Of a stretch of 64,000 bases of DNA, positions 57,568-64,000 are shown piece after piece. The stretch covers positions 20,508 through 84,507 of the forward strand of contig NZ_JAABNN010000021.1 of NCBI RefSeq assembly GCF_009928415.1, read 5' to 3'. Both the position numbers and the translations under genes were made by a program. This stretch comes from Bacillus sp. USDA818B3_A (GTDB taxonomy: Bacteria; Bacillota; Bacilli; Bacillales; Cytobacillaceae). Positions within the stretch are counted from its first letter, which is position 1; every line of letters begins with the position of its first letter. The notes under the pieces are model-generated. The model worked only from the letters and a program-made list of their open reading frames with translations, was not told the DNA's origin and did no database searches.

Positions 57568-58425
57568 TTGTATTTTTATAAAGAAGATTTAATTAACATA
57601 ATCGTTCCGGATAAACCGGATCCAGCTGCTGCTAAGGTGCTTCAAGAGGCTCTCGGCGGAAGATTTGGAGAAATGCGGACGATGATGCAGTTCTTTTTCC
57701 AGAGCTCAAACTTCCGAGGAAACAAAAAGCAGTATCGTGATTTAATTAGAGGTGTTTTCCTGGAGGAAATCAGCCATGTGGAGCTTGTACAAACAACGAT
57801 AAATCAGTTGCTCAATGGTTCGGGAGAAGATGCTGTAGGGGCGGAAGGAAGTACAGGTGCTCCGCTTGAGGCAGCCGTTAAAGACCATGCCAACCCTCAT
57901 CACTTCATTATGGGAGCACAAAGCTCGCTTCCGGTAGATGCGGGCGGTAATCCCTGGACTGGTAACTATGTATACAGTCACGGAAACTTAATTAGCGATT
58001 TATTGGACAATCTAGTATTGGAATCTACAGGGGTCCTGCAAAAGTCACGTATTTATGAGATGAGTTCTAATAAGACCTTTAGAGAAACATTAGCATTCTT
58101 AATTGTTAGAGATAATGCGCATCAAAATGCGTTTGCTAAAGCATTAGAAACATTAGGTGTCAATTGGGGAAAAATTTTCCCGGTGCCGAATTACGATATC
58201 AATAAGTACCCTGAATGCCGTAAATATGTTGAGATGGGCTTCCATAATGCGCAGTTTAATTTTAGATTGGATGACACATTGATAGGACAAATATTCCAAG
58301 GGGAATCGCCAAGCCGGAATGACGGTACACTTCAAGTTATTCCTCCGCCAAATGGATATCCAGTTCCGGAGCTCCCCGAGATGCCTAACGAACATAGCCC
58401 TGGGTTATACGATTTAAATAATTAA
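57568..58425 (+). CDS. manganese catalase family protein
   Basis: Di-manganese, non-haem catalase (YdbD/CotJC relative). Ferritin-like four-helix core with metal ligands in FLEEISHVELVQTTINQLL and ESTGVLQKSRIYEM plus RDNAHQNAFAKALETLGV; the N-terminus GGRFGEMRTMMQFFFQSSNF is characteristic. 285 aa, and the C-terminal PNGYPVPELPEMPNEHSPGL tail is typical of the family. The start is TTG 57568 with AAGGGGGAT upstream. Its place between bcp and perR suits peroxide defence; CotJC relatives are spore-coat proteins, so a spore role is possible. Confidence 0.9.
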   Translation: MYFYKEDLINIIVPDKPDPAAAKVLQEALGGRFGEMRTMMQFFFQSSNFRGNKKQYRDLIRGVFLEEISHVELVQTTINQLLNGSGEDAVGAEGSTGAPLEAAVKDHANPHHFIMGAQSSLPVDAGGNPWTGNYVYSHGNLISDLLDNLVLESTGVLQKSRIYEMSSNKTFRETLAFLIVRDNAHQNAFAKALETLGVNWGKIFPVPNYDINKYPECRKYVEMGFHNAQFNFRLDDTLIGQIFQGESPSRNDGTLQVIPPPNGYPVPELPEMPNEHSPGLYDLNN

Positions 58426-58477
58426 AAAAACGAAAAAGGACGACGTGTTTTAATGGACATGTCCCTTTTCGTTTTTT
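58425..58477. terminator. bidirectional terminator between catalase and RNase J genes
   Basis: AAAAACGAAAAAGGAC pairs with GTCCCTTTTCGTTTTT (one mismatch) around a 19-nt loop, with A- and T-runs on either side. Confidence 0.8.
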
Positions 58478-58479
58478 TT

Positions 58480-60153
58480 TTATATCTCAATAATAATTGG
58501 AAGAATCATTGGCTTTCTCTTTGTTTGAGTAAACAGATACTGTCCCACTGATTTTTTTATGTTTTGTTTGATTACATTCCATTGGCGGATATTTTCAGCC
58601 TGCAGGTCATTGACGGTCTTTTTTACTAGGCGGTTTACTTCTTTTAGCAATTCATCCGAGTTGCGTGCGTAAACAAATCCCCGGGTAATGGTATCAGGTC
58701 CAGAAATAATCTTTCGGTCTCCCTTGCTGATCGTTATGACGACAACAAGCATTCCGTCTTCAGACAACTGCTTCCTATCGCGTAACACAATATCACCGAC
58801 ATCACCAACCCCCATCCCATCTACATAAGTGTCACCTGCTGGGACCGAGCGGGTTTGATATGCGGCACCATTTTTTATATCAACGATATCGCCATTTTTT
58901 ATAATAAAGGTATTTCCTTTCTCTACTCCGACAGACTCAGCCAACATTTGGTGATGGTGCAGCATCCGATATTCCCCATGAATCGGGATGAAATAAGTTG
59001 GTTTCATAAGGGTCAGCATTAGCTTTAAATCTTCCTGGTAGCCATGTCCAGAGACATGCATGCCTGTTGTACTGCCTGAACCATAAATGACCTTTGCACC
59101 GATTTGAAATAAGTTATCGATAATGCGCGAGACATCCTTTTCGTTTCCTGGAATGGGGGACGCTGCTAAAATCACGGTATCTCCAGGGTAAATTGCGACA
59201 TCGCGAAAGTTTCCGCTTGCCAGCCGGGAAAGGGCTGCCATAGGTTCCCCTTGGCTGCCTGTACAGAGGATAGCTACTTTTTCTGCAGGCATATTATCGA
59301 TCTCACTTGCGTCAATCAACATCCCCTCCGGAACATTTAGATAACCTCGTTCAATGGCCACATTAACAACATTCACCATACTGCGGCCCAGCAATGCTAG
59401 TTTACGATTGGTCTTAATGGCCGATTCAACGACTTGCTGGACACGGTTGACATTGGATGCAAAGGTGGAGATGAAAATTTTCCCCCTTGCCTTTATGAAC
59501 GCTTCATCCATATGGGAACCAACCATCTGCTCAGAAGGGGTTAACCCTTTGCGCTCGGCATTCGTACTTTCGGAAATTAAGGCTAAAACACCTTGTTGGC
59601 CAATTTCCGCCATTTTATGTATATCTGAATATTGATTATTAGCGGGTGTCAAATCAAATTTAAAATCTCCAGTATGGACAACCTTCCCCTCTGGTGTATG
59701 GAATACAATCCCAAGGCAGTCAGGTATACTGTGGCTTACTTTAAAAAAAGAAATTTGGACCTGACCGAACTCTAATTTTGAATTAGAGTCTATCGTGATA
59801 AGTTTGGTATCTCTCTTTAATCGATGTTCATCTAATTTTAATTCAATGAGCCCAAGGGTAAATCGGGTTGCATAAATAGGTACATTTAATTTTCTTAAAA
59901 AGTAGGGAATCCCGCCAATATGATCTTCGTGTCCATGTGTAACGATTAGAGCTTTAATTTTTTCCTGATTCTCTTCCAGATACGTTATGTCAGGAATAAT
60001 TAAGTCAATCCCTAGTAAGCTTTCGTCGGGAAATTTCCCCCCGCAATCAATAATATAAATCTCGTCTTCATATTGAACCACATACATATTCTTTCCGATT
60101 TCATTGATTCCGCCTAGGGCGAAGATAGATAAGGCGTTTTCAGTGATTTTCAT
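58480..60153 (-). CDS. ribonuclease J family protein
   Basis: Beta-CASP metallo-beta-lactamase nuclease acting in RNA decay and processing. Metal motif THGHEDHIGGIPYFL, HTGDFKFD, the beta-CASP segments ASNVNRVQQVVESAI and LCTGSQGEPMAALSRL, SGHGYQEDLKLML, PIHGEYRMLHHH; C-terminus ends KPMILPIIIEI. 557 aa. The sequence begins MKITENALSIFALGGINEIG and differs clearly from what I recall of B. subtilis RnjA and RnjB, so it may be a third paralogue. The start ATG follows TGGAGGAATAAAAG. Monocistronic and inserted between genes that are neighbours in B. subtilis. Confidence 0.9.
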   Translation of the reverse strand: MKITENALSIFALGGINEIGKNMYVVQYEDEIYIIDCGGKFPDESLLGIDLIIPDITYLEENQEKIKALIVTHGHEDHIGGIPYFLRKLNVPIYATRFTLGLIELKLDEHRLKRDTKLITIDSNSKLEFGQVQISFFKVSHSIPDCLGIVFHTPEGKVVHTGDFKFDLTPANNQYSDIHKMAEIGQQGVLALISESTNAERKGLTPSEQMVGSHMDEAFIKARGKIFISTFASNVNRVQQVVESAIKTNRKLALLGRSMVNVVNVAIERGYLNVPEGMLIDASEIDNMPAEKVAILCTGSQGEPMAALSRLASGNFRDVAIYPGDTVILAASPIPGNEKDVSRIIDNLFQIGAKVIYGSGSTTGMHVSGHGYQEDLKLMLTLMKPTYFIPIHGEYRMLHHHQMLAESVGVEKGNTFIIKNGDIVDIKNGAAYQTRSVPAGDTYVDGMGVGDVGDIVLRDRKQLSEDGMLVVVITISKGDRKIISGPDTITRGFVYARNSDELLKEVNRLVKKTVNDLQAENIRQWNVIKQNIKKSVGQYLFTQTKRKPMILPIIIEI

Positions 60154-60334
60154 CTTTTATTCCTCCATTCAAACCTAGAGCCTTTTACATAATTTTATTA
60201 TTCCTTTCTGTTTACACTTTGATGCAGTGAAAGCAGGATCCTTTATACTTAAACGTTTTCAATTTATAGGACATGAATGATGAATTTCATCATAAAATGT
60301 ACAAGTTGATAAACAATAGGGTGGAGTGGTTTTA

Positions 60335-60967
60335 TTGAGTGTAAACATATTAATCAGTTATATCATCCTAGGGTTTACCTTAGCAGCACCCATTGGGCCG
60401 GTGAATTCCGCCCGTTTGGATAAGGGGATAAAAAATGGTTTTTGGCATGCATGGGTTGTAGGGGTTGGATCCATGATGGCTGATGGAATATTCATGTTAT
60501 TGGTTTATTTAGGGATGGTCCGCTTTCTTGGAATTCCTATCGTACAAATTTTCCTTTGGCTTTTTGGAGGGTTTATTCTGATCTATTCGGGGTTGGAAAG
60601 TATTAAAAATGCTAATACGATAACCCTATCCTATAGCCGGAATAAAGAACCGCTTCATAAGTGTTTCTTAACAGGATTTATACTCTCGATCACAAGCCCT
60701 TTGTCGATCCTATTTTGGCTTGGTATTTATGGTTCCATTCTGGCAAAAACAGCAGAGACTAATGGGACGGAATCGTTGTTAATCTATAGCAGTATGATTT
60801 TTTTAGGCCTGACTTTCTGGGATTTATTTGTGGCTGCCCTTACAACAGGGTTCCGGAAATTATTAAATATGAAAAGCTTGATTGCCATTTCATTTATTTC
60901 CGGAGCATCCTTAGTTGTTTTCGGGATTTATTTTGGATACCAGGGTGTTTCCGCGCTTTGGGGTTAG
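60335..60967 (+). CDS. LysE-type amino acid exporter family protein
   Basis: About 210 residues with six hydrophobic helices, LysE/RhtB superfamily. Signature near the N-terminus: GFTLAAPIGPVNSARLDKGI and HAWVVGVGSMMADGIFMLLV; a second half begins CFLTGFILSITSPLSILFWL. Such proteins export amino acids or related compounds. The frame opens at GTG 60326, within the AGGGTGGAG ribosome site; TTG 60335 is preferred. It stands alone; substrate unknown. Divergent from the RNase J gene. Confidence 0.87.
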   Translation: MSVNILISYIILGFTLAAPIGPVNSARLDKGIKNGFWHAWVVGVGSMMADGIFMLLVYLGMVRFLGIPIVQIFLWLFGGFILIYSGLESIKNANTITLSYSRNKEPLHKCFLTGFILSITSPLSILFWLGIYGSILAKTAETNGTESLLIYSSMIFLGLTFWDLFVAALTTGFRKLLNMKSLIAISFISGASLVVFGIYFGYQGVSALWG

Positions 60968-61077
60968 AAATTACATAAAATAAGAGCCTATTTTCTTTAG
61001 AAAAGGCATTTGTCCAATGCAAGATAGCTTAAACTGAATATCATCTTATTAGGGCATACCTCCTCAGATAAATTTAT

Positions 61078-61105
61078 TAGGGTCCTTAGCGGCCCTTCTT
61101 TTTTT
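61078..61105 (+). terminator. possible terminator after the LysE-type gene
   Basis: AGGGTC pairs with GGCCCT (one G-T pair) followed by TCTTTTTTT. It lies 110 bp downstream of the stop; the rest of the 263-bp gap (60968-61230) shows no other recognisable feature and no cobalamin riboswitch. Confidence 0.5.
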
Positions 61106-61230
61106 ATAAAAAACCATTATATATTCACAACTTTCTAAATATAAGTATAGGTGTTAAGATGAAGAAAATAATTCTCCTTAGAATACATAGTAATCAATAA
61201 ATCAAAATGCTGTTTATGGAGGGGTCTGTA

Positions 61231-61785
61231 ATGAAGATCTATACAAAAACTGGTGATAAAGGTACTACTTCTTTAATTTATGGACAGAGGGTAGCGAAAA
61301 ATGACCTGAGGGTTGAAGCTTACGGAACTTGTGATGAGACCAACTCTATGCTTGGACTTGCGTTAAGCTACTTGAAAAATGAAAATTTTCAAGGGAAAGA
61401 AACAATAGAAACTGTATATCATAAGATTCAAACAAACCTTTTTCATGTTGGAGCGGAATTGGCTACCCCAAAAGGTAAGGAAGTAAAGTGGAAGCTTGTC
61501 TCTGCAGACATAGAAGAATTAGAAAAACAAATTGATGATTGGGATTCAACTTTACCAGCGCTGACTAATTTCATATTGCCAGGTGGACATCCTGCAGGTG
61601 CTGCTTTCCATACGGCGCGGACAATCGCTCGTAGAGCAGAACGATGTGCGGTTTCCATAGGAGAAGATGTAAATCCCCTTGTTTTGGCCTACTTAAATAG
61701 GCTTTCAGATTTATTGTTTGTAACGGCCAGATATGTTAATTATCTACTGGGAGAAAATGAACAAACCTTACATGGGAATAGTTAG
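61231..61785 (+). CDS. cob(I)yrinic acid a,c-diamide adenosyltransferase (PduO type)
   Basis: Transfers adenosine from ATP to cob(I)alamin to make coenzyme B12. PduO/MMAB-type ATR: N-terminal KIYTKTGDKGTTSLIYGQRV (ATP site), DETNSMLGLAL, and the C-terminal signature HTARTIARRAERCAVSI followed by VLAYLNRLSDLLFVTARYVN. 184 aa. GGAGGGG lies before ATG 61231; the frame is open upstream to 61207. It is alone, between the exporter gene and perR, so its B12-dependent partner enzyme is elsewhere. Confidence 0.92.
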   Translation: MKIYTKTGDKGTTSLIYGQRVAKNDLRVEAYGTCDETNSMLGLALSYLKNENFQGKETIETVYHKIQTNLFHVGAELATPKGKEVKWKLVSADIEELEKQIDDWDSTLPALTNFILPGGHPAGAAFHTARTIARRAERCAVSIGEDVNPLVLAYLNRLSDLLFVTARYVNYLLGENEQTLHGNS

Positions 61786-61814
61786 TAACAAATAGTGATT
61801 ATTAGATTACAATG

Positions 61815-61862
61815 TTGACAAAAGTACAAATGACCTAGTAAAATTAATTATAACAATTATAA
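61815..61862 (+). promoter_or_regulatory. perR promoter with Per box
   Basis: TTGACA (61815-61820), 18 bp, TAAAAT (61839-61844). TTATAACAATTATAA at 61848-61862 differs at one position from the Per box TTATAATNATTATAA and covers the predicted start of transcription, as expected for PerR autorepression. Confidence 0.8.
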
Positions 61863-61897
61863 TCTAATAATATTTTTTAGAAAGAAGGTGCATGGCG

Positions 61898-62329
61898 ATG
61901 AATCAGTTAAAAGAAGCGTTGGATACCTTGAAGGATACAGGTGTGCGAATTACTCCGCAACGTCATGCTATACTTGAATATTTAATAAACTCAATGTCAC
62001 ATCCTACTGCTGATGAAATTTATAAAGCTCTTGAAGGAAAGTTCCCTAATATGAGTGTGGCAACAGTTTACAATAATTTACGAGTATTTCGTGAAGTTGG
62101 CCTAGTTAAGGAATTAACCTATGGAGATGCATCAGCGCGTTTTGATTTCGTAACCACACACCATTACCATGTGATCTGTCAAAGCTGCGGCAAAATTGTT
62201 GACTTCCATTATCCTGGTCTTGACGAGGTTGAGCATCTTGCTTCACACGTAACTGGTTTTAAAGTGGATAATCACCGTATGGAAATTTACGGTTCTTGTC
62301 CTGAATGTGCTGCGAAGGAAGTACATTAA
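61898..62329 (+). CDS. perR: peroxide-responsive repressor PerR
   Basis: Fur-family metal-dependent repressor that senses H2O2 by oxidation of iron-bound His. Winged helix RITPQRHAILEYLINSMSHP with the regulatory-site His, NMSVATVYNNLRVFREVGLV, ASARFDFVTTHHYHVICQSC with the metal His residues, and two CXXC pairs (CQSC, CPEC) for structural zinc. Close to B. subtilis PerR throughout. ATG 61892 lies only a few nt from AAGG; ATG 61898 (MNQLKEALDTL), 9 nt away, is preferred, giving 143 aa. Its promoter carries a Per box. Bcp and the manganese catalase nearby are plausible functional partners. Confidence 0.96.
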   Translation: MNQLKEALDTLKDTGVRITPQRHAILEYLINSMSHPTADEIYKALEGKFPNMSVATVYNNLRVFREVGLVKELTYGDASARFDFVTTHHYHVICQSCGKIVDFHYPGLDEVEHLASHVTGFKVDNHRMEIYGSCPECAAKEVH

Positions 62330-62334
62330 TCTAT

Positions 62335-62395
62335 AAAAAAAGGGTGACTAAAATCCTTTGGTTAATACCAATAGGTTTTTAGTCACCCTTTTTTT
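62335..62395. terminator. bidirectional terminator between perR and ygzB
   Basis: AAAAAAGGGTGACTAAAA pairs with TTTTAGTCACCCTTTTTT across a loop of about 22 nt. Confidence 0.85.
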
Positions 62396-62747
62396 AGTTA
62401 CTTTCTTTTTTATGATTATAATCTTCATTAAACTGCTTTCCTTCTAGATTAGGATCTAAGGTTAAAGGTTCGCGGCAGTACATACACATGTCTACCCGGC
62501 CCAGCATCTTTGTTGGTTTCCCGCAGTTTGGGCATTTTACCTGAATGGTTTTCGTTGACAGCATACCAATCCAAAAATATACGACTGTGCTTGCAATAAT
62601 AAAAATGAGCCCTAATAGCATAAAAATGGTCATAATAATTGGTGAAGTACGAAAATAAATTCCGATGTACATAACAATAAATCCAATAAATATTAAGGAT
62701 AATGCAAAGGATCGGATTTTATTTATTTTACTTGAATATTTAGCCAT
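62394..62747 (-). CDS. ygzB: YgzB, UPF0295 family membrane protein
   Basis: 117-residue protein with two membrane helices (FALSLIFIGFIVMYIGIYF and IIMTIFMLLGLIFIIASTVV) followed by a zinc-ribbon-like segment VKCPNCGKPTKMLGRVDMCM with CXXC and a second CMYC pair. Function unknown; conserved next to perR. The frame extends 18 codons upstream, but TAGGAGGGAGAAAT places the start at ATG 62747 (MAKYSSKINKIRSFAL), matching B. subtilis YgzB in length and start. Confidence 0.92.
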   Translation of the reverse strand: MAKYSSKINKIRSFALSLIFIGFIVMYIGIYFRTSPIIMTIFMLLGLIFIIASTVVYFWIGMLSTKTIQVKCPNCGKPTKMLGRVDMCMYCREPLTLDPNLEGKQFNEDYNHKKESN

Positions 62748-62892
62748 ATTTCTCCCTCCTAGACAAACTATACCACAATTATTTTCTAAGAAAAAATACA
62801 AAGAATGTCGAAAAATGTCTTTTGCGAAAGAAGGAAATTAGATTTCACTGTCGAACATATAATGCTACCTGAATAAAATGGAGGAATGATGA

Positions 62893-63756
62893 ATGGAAGA
62901 CATCCTTCGGCCCATATATCAAGAAAGGGCGAGCCAATCCAATACTCTGGGAGTTTTGTTGGTTGAAAAGAAACAGAGATCCAGCCATATCACTGATTCA
63001 TTTGATGTTATTTTATTGATAATTGTAAAAGAGGCAGACCATCCATTGTTTATTAAACATTATACTTACGATGATAAAAAGGCTGCTATGCACATCGTAA
63101 CAGAAGATCTGCTGCAGGAATGGCTGCTGTTGGGAACAAATCGAAAGATATTTGAATGGCTTCATGAAGCGAAGATTTTATTTGATCGAAATGAATACGT
63201 ACTTAATTTAAAAACAGAGCTGAGAGATTTTCCTTTCAATGGCCGGAAAATTAAAATGGGGTTAGAATTTGCTAAACTAATTCGCAGGTATGTGGATGGG
63301 AAAGCATTATTCGAGAGTGGTCAATTCCTTGATGCCTATAATCATGTGGTGCATTCTTTACATCATTTAGCCCGCTTAGCGGTTATTGAAAATGGTCTTC
63401 ATCCAGAACTGACAGTTTGGAATCAAGTAAAACAAATAGAGCCGGAAATTTATAAGCTCTATGTAGAATTAGTAAATAGCGAAGAAACTATAGAGAAAAG
63501 ACTAGAATTGTTGTTCTTGGCTAGTGAGTTTTTAATTCATTCCAGAACAAATATTGGTACTTCACACTTATTGGAAGTATTAAGCGGCAAGGAGTACTGG
63601 ATGTTTAACGAGATTATGACTGAAAAAGAATTAATCCCTTATTCTGTAGATTTGGCTGTGCTGATTGAATATCTTATCGAGAAACATCTAATAGAGGTAG
63701 TGAATGTTGAGACTAAAGGTCATGGTGTTTTTCATAGATATTATCATGTCTCATAA
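62893..63756 (+). CDS. ygxA: YgxA, nucleotidyltransferase-like protein
   Basis: 287-residue cytoplasmic protein found upstream of an rRNA operon in Bacillus. N-terminal half resembles a nucleotidyltransferase fold (GVLLVEKKQRSSHITDSFDV, ILLIIVKE), but I cannot see a clear GS-DxD catalytic motif, so activity is doubtful; the middle is helical (FAKLIRRYVDGKALFESGQF, YNHVVHSLHHLARLAVIENG) like minimal nucleotidyltransferase partners, and the end looks like a small winged-helix (VDLAVLIEYLIEKHLIEVVN, VETKGHGVFHRYYHV). Function unknown. The start ATG follows TGGAGGAATG. Confidence 0.88.
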   Translation: MEDILRPIYQERASQSNTLGVLLVEKKQRSSHITDSFDVILLIIVKEADHPLFIKHYTYDDKKAAMHIVTEDLLQEWLLLGTNRKIFEWLHEAKILFDRNEYVLNLKTELRDFPFNGRKIKMGLEFAKLIRRYVDGKALFESGQFLDAYNHVVHSLHHLARLAVIENGLHPELTVWNQVKQIEPEIYKLYVELVNSEETIEKRLELLFLASEFLIHSRTNIGTSHLLEVLSGKEYWMFNEIMTEKELIPYSVDLAVLIEYLIEKHLIEVVNVETKGHGVFHRYYHVS

Positions 63757-63782
63757 TTATTTTAAAAAAATAAGAAAAAGTA

Positions 63783-63811
63783 TTGACCTTTTAAAAAATA
63801 CTTGGTATATT
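63783..63811 (+). promoter_or_regulatory. rRNA operon promoter P1
   Basis: TTGACC (63783-63788), 17 bp, TATATT (63806-63811), 30 bp after ygxA. Confidence 0.75.
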
Positions 63812-63814
63812 AAT

Positions 63815-63860
63815 AACCGTCGCTGCGAAACATTCTTAAAGAGCTTCGCGGATGACGGTT
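63815..63860 (+). other. hairpin between rRNA promoters P1 and P2
   Basis: AACCGTC (63815-63821) pairs with GACGGTT (63854-63860) and GCGAA (63825-63829) with TTCGC (63845-63849), separated by a small internal loop, with a 15-nt apical loop. A T-run (GTTTTTT, 63866-63872) follows, so it resembles a terminator at the very start of P1 transcripts. Confidence 0.6.
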
Positions 63861-63881
63861 CAAAAGTTTTTTAAAAAAGTG

Positions 63882-63911
63882 TTGACATCACATTCGGTGA
63901 TATGGTAAATT
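63882..63911 (+). promoter_or_regulatory. rRNA operon promoter P2
   Basis: TTGACA (63882-63887), 18 bp, TAAATT (63906-63911). Tandem promoters ahead of a boxA-like leader are the usual Bacillus rrn layout. Confidence 0.75.
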
Positions 63912-63939
63912 AATAAAGTCGCTTGTGAACAACATCGAT

Positions 63940-63955
63940 TGCTCTTTGAAAACTA
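63940..63955 (+). promoter_or_regulatory. boxA-like antitermination element of the rRNA leader
   Basis: TGCTCTTTGAAAACTA matches the leader element common to Bacillus rRNA operons, where boxA recruits Nus factors. The 16S gene should start just beyond the window end; no rRNA sequence is visible yet. Confidence 0.75.
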
Positions 63956-64000
63956 AACAAACAAAAACGTCAACAAACAATAATTATTCATTTCTTATGA

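Noticed and set aside
60247..60262. cre-like sequence CTTAAACGTTTTCA upstream of the RNase J gene
   Set aside because: The TG of the first half-site is lost (two mismatches), so it is below the standard of the two consensus cre sites.
60968..61230. Possible cobalamin riboswitch before the adenosyltransferase gene
   Set aside because: The conserved B12-box (GCCACTG) is absent and the gap is too short and AT-rich for the full aptamer.
63815..63860. Assignment of the rrn leader hairpin as the Bacillaceae-1 RNA motif
   Set aside because: Location fits, but I cannot confirm the conserved loop sequences by eye, so no name is given.
1..64000. CRISPR arrays, transposases, phage genes, tRNAs
   Set aside because: None seen: no regularly spaced direct repeats, no transposase or integrase motifs in any frame, and no tRNA-like cloverleaf or CCA end noticed.

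Overview
The window is chromosomal DNA from a spore-forming, low-GC Bacillaceae bacterium. The evidence is spore proteins (sspK, a gamma-type SASP, YfhD, YfhE), strong AGGAGG-type ribosome sites, many TTG/GTG starts, and a gene order from yfhD to ygxA followed by an rRNA leader that matches the Bacillus subtilis yfhD-ygxA-rrn region. A Neobacillus/Bacillus-like species is an inference from protein flavour only. I see no transposase, phage gene, CRISPR array or tRNA.

Layout. 0-2.4 kb: the end of an IclR regulator, then acylating acetaldehyde dehydrogenase and 4-hydroxy-2-oxovalerate aldolase, the last two steps of a meta-cleavage route. 2.5-7.3 kb: branched-chain aminotransferase with a CodY-like box, ketopantoate reductase, and a polar amino acid ABC transporter. 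7.4-13 kb: a soluble histidine kinase fused to an RsbR-like STAS module, a small helical protein, a POT peptide transporter, a PAS-GGDEF diguanylate cyclase and a Mta-like MerR regulator. 13.1-18.8 kb: a dipeptide ABC operon in the order D-F-A-B-C. 18.9-20.2 kb: shikimate kinase and type I dehydroquinase.

20.3-32.8 kb is a complete arginine supercluster, argCJBD-carAB-argF followed by argGH. Two ARG boxes lie on the argC promoter, one ARG box follows the argG promoter, and a consensus cre lies upstream of argC. 32.9-34.4 kb is an S-box (SAM-I) riboswitch controlling a homoserine dehydrogenase with no obvious ACT motif. 34.5-36.5 kb holds two family 2 glycosyltransferases.

36.5-47.2 kb follows the B. 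subtilis yfh/yga order: yfhD, yfhE, recX, yfhH, sspK, yfhJ, yfhP, mutY, yfhS, fabL, sspE, ygaB, ygaC, ygaD, ygaE. This part is peppered with a structured intergenic repeat present in long (about 125 nt) and short (about 40 nt) forms. The two long copies differ by compensatory changes that keep the same hairpins, the strongest sign here of an undescribed structured element. 47.4-53.5 kb: glutamate synthase large subunit without a small subunit beside it, then hemL/gsaB. 53.7-56.9 kb: an ABC-2 exporter and a small pore-loop channel with an unusual selectivity filter. 57-62.8 kb: oxidative-stress genes (Bcp peroxiredoxin, manganese catalase, PerR with its own Per box) interspersed with an RNase J homologue, a LysE-type exporter and a cobalamin adenosyltransferase. 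The window ends with ygzB, ygxA and a two-promoter rRNA operon leader with a boxA-like element.

Functionally this is mostly nitrogen and amino-acid metabolism (Arg, Glu, Met/Thr, branched-chain amino acids, peptide import) under predicted CodY, ArgR/AhrC, CcpA and SAM control, plus sporulation and peroxide-stress genes. All regulator assignments come from motif reading and are untested.
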